From Hemileia vastatrix (lineage: Eukaryota; Basidiomycota; Pucciniomycetes; Pucciniales; Zaghouaniaceae), in contig JASXTE010000014.1 of NCBI GenBank assembly GCA_030280995.1, positions 1,054,001-1,118,000 of the forward strand: DNA of 64,000 bases, in the 5' to 3' direction. Shown in pieces: positions 54,480 through 64,000 of the stretch. The notes beneath the pieces were generated by a model that did no database searches, was not told where the DNA came from, and saw only the letters and a program-made list of their open reading frames with translations. The position numbers were made by a program, and so were the translations under genes. The number at the start of each line of letters is the position of its first letter. Positions within the stretch are counted from its first letter, which is position 1.

Positions 54480-55080
54480 TTCTTTGGATAAACTCTTTTC
54501 CATTCCACTCCTATCCTTTCCATTTTTATAAACTCAAAAATATCTTCCTCTCTCATTTTCATCCTCTTAAAGCTAATGTTCTTATCCTTCTCCCACCCTT
54601 TCTTCTCCCCATCTTATCCTTTCTCAACCCTCTCCACAATTTTTAATTGCTTTTGCCATTTTCCAAGCCACTCTATACCCCTTTTAATCTATGGAAAGCA
54701 AGGTGTTTTGGAGTGGGGAAAAAATAAATATCTTTAAAGTAAAAAAAAAGGGTGAGTTGAAAGTTGGAGAGGGTAGGAAGAGGTGAGGATGGAATCAAAT
54801 GGTGTAGAAAGGGTTGGGAGAATAGAAAAAGTGGTAGTGAGGGATTCCAATGGTAATAAGATGTATGGGATAGGATGGGAAAGGTATAAAAATTTGTATT
54901 GAAGGATGGGGAGGGAGTTAAAAGCATTTGAATGAATTTCAAAGGCTTCATAAAGTAGTGAAAGAGGTGGGTGATATGGGAATGGTAGTAAAAGGGGTGA
55001 GAAGGGGTGGTCAAACCTGGAGAAAGGGTAAGAAGGGGTGATTGAGGGAGAAAAAAAAGTGAAAAAAATATCATGGTTTA
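54480..55080. other. Pyrimidine-to-purine strand-switch tract
   Basis: 54480-54690 is C/T-rich (CCACTCCTATCCTTTCC-like) and 54700-55080 is G/A-rich (GGGGTGAGAAGGGGTGG-like). Two overlapping antisense frames of 127-133 codons here are simply this composition, not genes. Confidence 0.6.
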
Positions 55081-56727
55081 CTGTGAAGTTTTGCCAAACA
55101 TCAAAGAGCACTATCATCTAAAATTTCTGACTACAGACACAACTGTAGTTGAACCAAATGAAGACTGGTTGACAGATGCAAATTTTTTATCTTGTGAGAA
55201 CACAGATGCATAGAATTTTTTAAATTTACAAATGAGGTATTTTCTGATTTATGGCAATTTATAAACCTTGTGCAACTTAAAATAAAGCTGTCTTGTATCA
55301 TTTGAAAGAATACTATATTCCAAAGAATAAGAATTTATATATAAAAATTACAAATGAAATAAAATTACAAATATATTACATATAATTTCATGGAAGATGA
55401 TTGCTAATTATGCTTATAATTAGAAAATAAAAAATATTTTTTATTATGATAAAAAATTTAAACAAAAAAACCCATAATCAAATTCAAACCATTGAAATTG
55501 AAATGATAAGATGAAATTTTTTTTATCTTTTATTTCAACATTCATCTCTGTTGAAGATGTGTAAAAAAGATTTAGTATGCATTTTTGGGTTTGAAAACAA
55601 AAATAACACAATTTTTTTGATACATCCCACCTTTAAGCTTTATTTTTTACCTTTATAGTGTTATATATACCTGAATGAATACATGTAATTATCACAAACT
55701 TAAGAAAAAATAATAATTACATGTCTCAAAATATATATTATTATTTATTCAACAGGAGTAAAAGCTTTTTACTGCTCTTCATTACTAAATATATTTAATG
55801 TCAATGAAAAGATACATTATTTAAAAATATTATATCTAAGCTTTGATGGAACTTAGATTGAAGTTGCAATTTAATCCAATTTCTGAATGTTCTTGAAGAT
55901 GACTTAAAATTTAATTTGTTTTAAAAATATTTTTGAGTTTGATGTCAGATTTTTTAAAGTATACAAAATGCATTTCTTGATCAAATGGATTTATTTTAAA
56001 AGCTATATGAATTTTAAGAAATAAATAAACCTTTGAATAATCTTAAAATCTTTTTTGATTCAAAAAACATGCATATGAATTTTACTATATTATAGTGTAA
56101 CATTTTTCAAATTATAGATTAAGGGAAGCACTTATCTTAGTTTTTTTGAACTATACTAAATAAGATAATTTTTCTAATTTTAATTTTTGTTTTAGCTACT
56201 TTTAAAGACAAAGTTCTTGTTATAAACATAAATGATAAAATTCCTTCAGAGTATTGCATTACTTTTTTTAAAACCATATTTCTAAGTTTTAATGAAAAAT
56301 CAAGGGAAAAACTAATTTAATTTATCAAATAAAAATTTCTTTTCACCAATTGAAACTTCATTATAAAATAAGCTAATGTCCTTAATTTTTTCATCTAAAT
56401 ACTTGAAATAATTCTTATTTGTATGAGGTTTAATAATAATACACTAATTTAATTATTAGACAAGGGATATACCAAAGAGAATATATGTAGTCTTTTATTG
56501 TAAAAAAATATCAAAGATAATGTAATTCATAGATTTAATTGTTTAATTTCATAAAAATTTAATATATTACTTATTAATTTGATTATCCAATTTCTAATAA
56601 AAAGCTAAGATTTCTTGAAATTCTATTTATTTTACCTGAGACTTATGTGTAACTTTTAAGCTGTTAATTATGCTGGTGAAAGATTTTGATTTCATAAAAC
56701 ATAAGTTCCCACCCATACCTTTGAACT
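55081..56727. other. AT-rich intergenic, nothing recognised
   Basis: No open frame of note and no similarity to the elements named here that I could see by eye. Confidence 0.4.
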
Positions 56728-58590
56728 CACCACACAATATTTGGGGGGGACTTGCTAGAAAGTCCTCAACTTGAAGTCAGATGGAAATCAGATGGAACTC
56801 AGACTGAAGTAATACTGAACTTTCACTTGAAGTATCACACAAATAATAATGTATTTATATTGAAAACATAGTGAAAGTGTGAGGATAACTAAATGGAAGC
56901 CAGAAAAAATCATTCCATGAGTCTACTCAATGCACAGTATTTTTTGGAGAAACTTATTTAAATAATACTTTATTAAATTAAGTTAATCAATAGAAATTGA
57001 TTGACAATATCACAATTCTTAAATACAATAATTTTATAAAAAACTTTCAAATTACATATAAAAAAATCAGTGACTTTTTCTATTATCTACAACTGTTTTT
57101 ACAGAATTGAAAACTATGTTTCAGCTAATATTTTATGGAAGTGAACTCTGTTCTTCGCCTTAAGAACAGAGTTCATCCTCCTATTTTCACACTCTGTTTG
57201 CACCAATCCCCATCCCTTTCAATTCTATCAACACATGCTTGTCTTCCCTCCCTACCCCCTTCACAATCCTCCCAGCCCCATTGTATTTCATCCTCTTTTA
57301 ATCCTTATTTCACCCCTTTCAACCTCACCCCGACCCTTTTCTTCATTCAAAATGCCGTGGAACCCTTAATCTTCCCTTCCAACTCTTTCCCAACCTTTTT
57401 GCTACCCCATATACCGTTCCCCACCCCTCTCTCCAGCCTCCCCAACCCTTATAGCCCCATTCCTCCCCTTTAACTTTCCTCCACAATCCTCGAACCCCAA
57501 TTTCCTCCCTTTCAACTCAGTCCCTATTTCTGTATATAAAAATTAAGTGTTAAGGAGAAATGGGGAGGTAAGTGAACTTGAAGGAGAGGCGTAGAGAGGG
57601 GTAGAGAGGCATGGAGAGGGAGAGGCAAATGTGAATAGGGGTTGAAAATGATGACAAAGGGAGTGAAAAGGTTTGGGAGAAAGATGAGGTGAGGATAAAG
57701 AAATATATCAAAGGTAAAAGAGTGGGGTATTTTTAAGAGGGAGTAAAAAACAACAATAAAAGAAGATAGTAATAAAAAATAAATATACAAAAATTATAAA
57801 ATATATAAAATATGTTACAAAGAGTGGGCACAGAAATTCCTTGAATCCTAAAAATCCACAACTCCTATAATGTTATTCTCTTCATTTACTTAAATCAAAT
57901 AAAAATCTACATTTTAATATTTTGAAAATTTTGAAGAAGAGGGGAAATAAATTTTAATAAATATTAGTATGAAATTTTTTTATTTAATAGTGAAATATAG
58001 TATTTCAATTGAATTTGAAAATTATGTGTCTAAGTAAAGTGTTTGTAACATCATTTTTAAGATTTTTGCACCTTCTTTAGATATTTTAATGATTTATAAT
58101 ATTCAATATTATCTAGTCATAAAATAAGTATATAATTTTTTCAATTCTTTAAAATAATACAATAAATAATATAAATTCACAAAATAACCATTCATGAAGA
58201 AATTGACATATTTCAAATTGTAGTTTCTCCATGTATTTCTGGCCAAAGAAACTTATATAATAATATCAGATGGTATCTTGCCAGATCTATACATTGGTGT
58301 TATTTTTTTAAAAAATTGCAAAGAAACTGCTTAAATAGTTTAAAATATGTATTTTTCAGATTAATTTGAGTGTGGTCTGCACTGTATTATAATTTTTATA
58401 AAAAATCTCATTCTTCATATCTCAAGATTTGTTCAAAGTATTATTACCTATGCTTCATTGAATGTTGAAGTTGTATTCATATTGAGTTCACCAGAATTTC
58501 AATATTTTTTCTTCGTGGTTTCATCACTAATTCAATGTGGGCTCAAAAAGATATGAATTAGGGTTCAAGGCTGCCCCCCATATTGTGTAG
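56728..58590. mobile_element. Repeat E, candidate element with inverted ends (about 1.86 kb)
   Basis: The left end is CACCACACAATATTTGGGGG followed by ACTTGCTAG; the right end read in reverse is TACTACACAATATGGGGGG. So about 18 bp are inverted, with a two-base gap. The inside carries units GTCAGATGGAA at 56776, a pyrimidine/purine switch at 57.13-57.79 kb and AT-rich filler. No transposase frame is present, so it would be non-autonomous. No target duplication is certain. Confidence 0.45.
57130..57790. other. Pyrimidine-to-purine strand-switch tract inside repeat E
   Basis: 57165-57530 is made of diverged CCCCTTTCAACTC-like units and 57545-57780 of GGGGTAGAGAGG-like units. The 112-codon and 88-codon frames here are compositional. 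Confidence 0.6.
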
Positions 58591-58789
58591 TAACTCTATT
58601 TAAATTTTATAATAAATATATTGAATTATTCAAAGTAAATATTTGAAATATTTTCTTAATTTTAAATTTATTTTAATATTTTCATTTTCTATAAAAATAA
58701 CTCAAATTATCTATTGTATATATTTTTAAAGAAAATTTTGTAGTGAGGTTTTTCTAAAAAAACTGGTAAACTTATAAGAAAATCAATCT
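58591..58789. other. AT-rich spacer
   Basis: Nothing recognised. Confidence 0.3.
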
Positions 58790-59395
58790 TCCTTTTCAGT
58801 AGAGTGACTTGAAAATCACAAAGTCTAAAATTAAAAGAAAAAAGTTTTTATTCAGATTTATTTTATTTTAATTTTATTCATTTAATCCAAAAAACAGAAT
58901 GAAAATGCAATTAAAAGAATTTAAAAGAAATTGAAAAATTTTTAAGAAAAGAAAGAATTGTTTCAAGATAATTTTAAGTTAAGAGAGATACTTTGTGTTG
59001 AGATTTTTTGTGTAATTTTAGATTGTTTGAGAGCTTTTAGAAGAGAAAAGAAAAAATAAAAGAATTTTAGATAATAAAGAAAGGAATTTTAAAGATTCAG
59101 AGTTGAGTTAATTTATATTTTTTAAAAAACATTAAAGAAAGGAAGGATTTAAAGAAGAAAAGAAAAGAACATAAATTGATTTTTGAAAAGATATAAGAAA
59201 TAAAACTATAATTTTCATTTTTTTTGTTTTAGATTTGATTTTAATTTTAGTTATGTTTTAATCTAATTTTTATTTCATTTATTTGTATTTTATTTTAATT
59301 TAGATTTTAAGAAATTAAAAATAAGAAATACAAAAAGAGAAAAGTTTAATATTTAGAAAAGAAATTTTAAATTTAAGAAAAGAAAAAAAATAGTT
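58790..59395 (-). other. Pyrimidine-rich tail (minus strand) of antisense family C element
   Basis: On the minus strand this is T/C-rich low-complexity sequence directly after the chromodomain stop at about 59396, as in the other two family C copies. Confidence 0.5.
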
Positions 59396-62125
59396 TTAAG
59401 GTTTAGGTTTATAAGGATATTTTAAATGAAAATATTTTAAAAGTTCAGGGGAATTAGAAGCATTAACAGCTGGTTTCCAGGATGTTATATTTGAGTTATT
59501 GAGGTAACCTTCCCATATGAAAAGGTATTGAAGTTTCCCCTTGTGCCTTCTTGAATCAAGAAACCAACTTACTTCCCACTCTAGATGGTCCTCTACTTTC
59601 ACTGTTTCTGGAGTAGGTTGTTTTTTTTGTGGATATATTTCTTGAGCTAGTTCTAGGTGAGATACGTGAAATATGGGATGAATTGATTTCCATTTTGAGG
59701 GTTACTTGAGTTAAAGTGCATTTTTAGAGACTTCAGAGTTGATTTAAAATGGTCCCAAGTGCTGATAAGATAATTTCTTTGATTGTTGAGCTGTTTGAAT
59801 AACTTTAGTGTTGAGCGATACTTTGTTGCCTGGTCTAAAAAGTGGAGTAGATTGTTTATGTTTGTTGCCCTTTTCCTTTTATCTTTGGTTTGCTTCTTAA
59901 AGGTTGGATTGATGTTTTCCTTGTAGTTTTGATATGTTTTAAAGATAATCTAAGCAGGATGATTTATTCCTATGTGAATAGGACTGAATTGAGGATTTCA
60001 TCCATAGATTGTTTCAAATGGAGATTGCTTTGTTGAAGAATGTGTCAAGTTGTTGTAGGCAAATTCAGTCAATGTTAACCATGTGTTCCAATTTCTTTGT
60101 TGATAATTGGCATACATTAAATATATTGTTCGAGGATTTGATTGACTCTTTCTGTTTGCCTGTCTTTTTCTGGATGATAGATGGTAGAAAGATTCCTTGT
60201 AATATTCAATTTTTGAAAAAGTTTAGTCAAGAATGTAGATACAAACAGAGAACCTCTATCAGAAATAATATCAGAAGGTAATTCATGTTTAGAAAATACA
60301 TATTCTAGAAGTTAATTTAGCTTAATCTTCTTATGTGGCAGTAGTACTATATTTAATGAAAATAGACAATTTAGAGAATCTATCAACTATGACTAATGTA
60401 GCATTGCAATTATCTGATGGGGTTAATTGAGAAATGAAATCCATCAAAATTGAGTCCCAAGTTATAGAGGGAATCAGAAGTGGTTGAAACAACCCATACT
60501 TCCTGTGTCAAGGTTCCTTTTGTTCCATTACATTTGTAACATGATTTAATATAGGCCTTGATTTCTCTATTCATACCTGGCCAGAATAAATACTTTGCAA
60601 ATAACTGGTAGGTTTTATCAACCCCAAAATGACCAGCTAATGGTGAATCATGTTAACTGTCAAAAATCAAGATTTATATATCCATATTGTCAGGTATGAC
60701 TACTCTAGCTTCAAAGACTAATATACTTGATTCTATACTAAATCTCTTGGCCCCTTGCATCAAGAGTATTTAATCCTTTAAACTTAAAAAATAATTGTCC
60801 TTTGACTGAGCCTCTAGGATTTAGGATAGTGGATTATGAACTGATTGAAATTTCATTGAATTAAGTTGATGAGTTGTTTAAATTGATTTTTTGAAGATTG
60901 ATTTTAAATTTTTTGGATTTCTGTCTGAAAATTCCCCCCCAGATTCAGGTGAAAATTTTCCTGGCCTGACAAAATTTAAGTAACTACACAACTTTTACCT
61001 AGGTGCTAGGTAATAGTAGAGCTGAATTCAGCTAATAATATGGCCCAGCTAGCCTTATTTCTAGTTAGTACTTTAGAAAACATGAAGTATTTCAAAGCAT
61101 TATGATTATTTAGGATCTGGAAAGAGCTACTAAGACTGAGAAGAAAAGATCACCATTTTTTAGGAAAATGAAAAATAGCTAATAATTCCTTATCATGAGT
61201 TTTGTAGTTTAATTCTGCTGCAATGTGTTTGTGTGACTCAAAAGCAAAAGGATGAAGCAAATTTTATTCAGGATCAAGTTGAGATATGAGCCCTGATATA
61301 GAATAACTGCTAGTTTCTATCTCAACTATTTTCAAAGCAGTATGATCAAAAATTTGAAGAATTGGAGTTGTGGTGAACTCAGTTTTCAATGCATCAAATT
61401 CCTTTGGTGTTTTATTGGTAAAAACAAAAGAAATATATATTTATAAGAAGAGATGTAAGATTAGTAATAGTTTTAGAGTAATCTTTAATAAATCTTCTGT
61501 AGAAATGTTTAAAACTCAGTAGTCCTTGTGAGGATTTTAGATTTTTTGGATCAGGCCATTCCAAAAAATTTTGGAACTTTTTATTTTCCATGACTTGGCC
61601 ATCAGTGGAAAATGTACAGCCTAAGAATTTGACTGATTTTAGGTGGAATTTGCATTTAGTGTGCTTGGTGTTGAGACTGTTTTTACAAAGGCAATTTAGA
61701 ACCTGTAAGAAGATTTGAATATGTTTGTCAAGGATCTTCAAGAAAATTAAAAGGTCATGTAAATAGATAACAAAATACTGTTGTAAAATATCATGAAAGA
61801 TATTATTGAAAATTTTTTGAAAATTCAATGGTGCGTTACATAATCCAAAAGGCATAATTAAATATTCAAAACTACTGAATCTGGTGCACATTGCAGTTAA
61901 AGGTTCATGTCCTTTTGCAATACATATGAAATTATAAGTGCCTCTGAGATCATTTTAGAGTAGAAATTAACACAATTGAATAAAGATAGAAGTAGTGACA
62001 TAGAAAGAACTGGATAAGTGTTCTTCTTAGTAACTGTGTTGAGTCTTCTAAAATCAACAGAAAACCTAAGACTTCCATTCTTTCTCTTATCAAAAAGAGC
62101 TGGAGAGCCAGAGTGGAAGTCTAAA
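59396..62125 (-). pseudogene. Decayed family C Ty3/gypsy pol (RT to chromodomain), antisense
   Basis: From about 62125 downward on the minus strand: RT start (decayed NGSLRFSVDFRRLNTV); RT body 61891-61412 (CTRFSSFEYLIMPFGLCNAP, FVIYLHDLLIFLK, with catalytic YLDD changed to YLHD; EWPDPKNLKSSQGLLSF); RNase H remnant near 61.0-61.3 kb; integrase remnants at 60.2-60.6 kb; chromodomain 59602-59396 (VEDHLEWEVSWFLDSRR, KGKLQYLFIWEGYLNNS, SPELLKYFHLKYPYK), which is still fully open. Numerous stops and frameshifts. It lacks gag and protease. Confidence 0.85.
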
Positions 62126-62867
62126 GTTTATTAAAGCACCTAAAAATACTTTCAATTAAATATGGAATGGTTTTTATGGAGATTGGAAAGGCCAATCTAA
62201 TGTTATATATTTTTATTATTAAAAGAATGGATGGTTCAATGCAAAAAAGGGGTCAATGAATTGAGTTAAGATAAAACTTATATTTGATTGAAAAAAATTA
62301 TATTTAAAGTCTGGAAAATATATTTAAATGATATTCAAGAAGATCAAGAGCCTTAGTAAATTTTCTTATAATTTTTACTATTTTTCCTATATTTTTAATT
62401 ATTTTATAAAGTTTACTAAATATTCCTGATTTTTTATAAAATACTTAACTTTGATGATTTTTAGCCAAATGAACAGGGCTGTGCAGATTACAAAAATTAG
62501 TTTGGAATAGCAAGTAGAAATATTTCTATCATCTGTGATATTTCTAGAGTTTTTATTAAGATTTTAAGATTCAAATAGAGTCTGGTCATCCAGATGAGCT
62601 CCGGCAGGTAAAGCTGGGCTCATGACTTAACTATGCATATAAAGGCTGTCAACTCAAAATAAGTAGGATAACTCACTTACTTCACTTATCTATGATAAAG
62701 CTAAAAACACATAATACCAACAACCATCATAAGATTTACATAAACTTTCATAAATTGTAATACCCTTATAAAATTACCATAAATATTACTCAACAATAAT
62801 TGTTGGCTTTTCACAAACGTAAACTTTTCACTAGTTTTTTAACTTGGAATTATAACTTTCAGCCAGG
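62126..62867. other. Intergenic, nothing recognised
   Basis: AT-rich sequence; only 62580-62640 is somewhat GC-richer. Confidence 0.35.
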
Positions 62868-63260
62868 CTGTACCAGAAGTCCATTAAATGTCATGTTAAC
62901 TTATTGGACCTGAAAGAGTGAGTAAAATTTTCAGCCAGGCTATACTGAGAGTCAAGTAAAATCTTATGTTAAATTGCAATAAGAGAAAAATTGGTTTTAA
63001 ATTTATAAAAATTAAAAATTATATTAAATTAAAAATTATATAAGAATATTTTTTAAATAAATTTTTATATTAATTTTATTATTATATATACTTTATATAA
63101 ATTTAAATAGAATATATAAATATATTCTATAAAAAGGTTAGTATATTTTTATGTACTTAGTGACTATAGATTAATTATTAATTATTTATTAATTAATTAT
63201 TAATTAATCTTACACGTTTCACACTCTTTTAATTACTCACTACTTTTTCTTTAATTATTT
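62868..63260 (+). repeat. Decayed family A-like LTR with a duplicated start
   Basis: TTTCAGCCAGGCTGTACCAG near 62868 and TTTCAGCCAGGCTATACTGA near 62936 both match the LTR start TGTCAGCCAGGCTATTCCAG, and the first is followed by AGTCCATTAAATGTCATG and AAAGAGTGAGTAA as in the LTR. Further similarity (TATATTCTA, ATTTTTATGTA(C/T)TTA) runs to about 63160. The right end is not found. Confidence 0.55.
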
Positions 63261-63393
63261 GGGTTTAAATTCTTGGATTTTTGTGCTCTTACTCATATAT
63301 CTTAGTTTATTGTGTCACCCTTACTCCCTTACCTTTTTCTTTTTCTATATAATCTTCAAAATCCTGAGGAAGATCCTTCACATATTTTATTGA

Positions 63394-63636
63394 GTGTTTC
63401 CTTTTCCTTATATAAGGAGGTTCAAGGTAGTGAGTGTTGGAAACAGGTCATATAGATGGCCTTCCTCTAGCAAAATACCTACTATTAGCACCTGTGGGAG
63501 GAGTGCATTAAATGGGTTCCAATTAGATTTAGAAACTGAAAAATATGCAGTACTGAAAAGAAATGAGAACTATGGAGAATTGAATTATAATGTCACAGGA
63601 CAACCTAAGCACAAGCTGAAGGGTGTTCCTGAGTAA
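63394..63636 (+). other. Unrecognised open frame, 80 codons
   Basis: It reads SSSKIPTISTCGRSALNGFQ, LDLETEKYAVLKRNENYGEL, NYNVTGQPKHKLKGVPE. Composition is protein-like and polar, and it follows an LTR-like stretch, so it could be the start of a decayed retroelement ORF. No homologous frame was found in the window. Confidence 0.25.
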
Positions 63637-64000
63637 GTAAGATTGGAGATTTAGAATTTAAAATGCTTTGAGGCACAGAGGAATACCTTTAAGAAGTGGT
63701 TTGAAGAATATATGTCAAAGGAACTTATCTTGCTTTGAGACATATTTGGGGTGAATATTAATAAAAATTCAAAGGTAATACTAATCTTCTAAGAAATATC
63801 ACAAAGGGTTTGAAAGTTAAAAATCAATGGAAATAATTTAAGGATATAGGATTGATTTAAAATTGATTATTAAGAAAACGAAGGAAAACAATAATAGCCC
63901 AAAATATATTACTATAAATTTAACTGCTACCACAACAATATTATAATTTAATTCTAAGGAATGTATAATCAAAACAACACCTTTTATATAGACAGCTCCA
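63637..64000. other. AT-rich end of window
   Basis: No supported feature. Confidence 0.3.

Noticed and set aside
54673..55117. Two overlapping antisense open frames of 127-133 codons
   Set aside because: They arise from a purine-rich tract; the translated sequence is Pro/Ser/His/Phe low complexity in both frames, with no motif.
57135..57790. Open frames of 112 (+) and 88 (-) codons
   Set aside because: Same compositional effect in the strand-switch tract of repeat E.

Overview
The window looks like a transposon-swollen fungal genome, most likely a basidiomycete and plausibly a rust (Pucciniales). This rests on short GT-AG introns (about 45-90 nt, CTAAC/CTGAY-like branch sites) in dense multi-exon genes, on fungal gene content (NOT2 of CCR4-NOT, dynactin p25, a CUE-domain ER protein), and on very AT-rich sequence full of chromodomain Ty3/gypsy elements with CACTA and PIF/Harbinger remnants. 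The rust assignment is an inference, not a measurement.

Layout. 1-16.95 kb is nested Ty3/gypsy. A young, nearly complete chromovirus (4559-13723; LTRs of 1136 and 1137 bp differing at about five positions; 5-bp duplication GAAAT) sits inside an older, decayed relative. A second decayed relative with its LTR lies at 1-2785. 17.4-20.0 kb is an antisense relic of another gypsy family (C). 21.4-30.4 kb is a gene island, all on the + strand: quinone oxidoreductase, CUE-domain protein, dynactin subunit p25 (DCTN5) and CCR4-NOT subunit NOT2. Their exons could be resolved to the base, and all four read through cleanly once spliced. 31.0-32.8 kb is a decayed PIF/Harbinger element with recognisable terminal inverted repeats. 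33.3-35.2 kb is a relic of a cousin of the young chromovirus. 36.4-38.3 kb holds a palindrome-ended 177-bp repeat with a CACTA-type MITE inside it, then a seven-exon gene for a probable secreted protein with dibasic motifs. 38.4-43.6 kb is mostly intergenic, with a second, empty copy of the 177-bp repeat, an array of alternating palindromes and a G-run hairpin. 43.6-44.8 kb is the C-terminal part of a Tnp2/CACTA transposase whose intron still splices in frame. 45.05-48.8 kb is the most complete copy of gypsy family C. 49-64 kb is a graveyard of LTR fragments, antisense gag/pol relics, tandem repeats and strand-asymmetric tracts, including a third family C copy (59.4-62.1 kb, antisense).

How the parts relate. 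The island genes are unrelated housekeeping functions (redox, ER ubiquitin handling, dynein cargo, mRNA deadenylation), not a pathway. The most interesting biology is in the young chromovirus. An upstream ORF1 is joined by a well-formed 64-nt intron that moves the reading frame, the alternative frame is also open and runs on into gag, and ORF1 ends in an overlapping stop/start (ATGGTAA) whose W-TAA is also present in a divergent relative at 33.3 kb. Splicing may therefore choose between two products. Everything here was read by eye; no search or alignment program was run.
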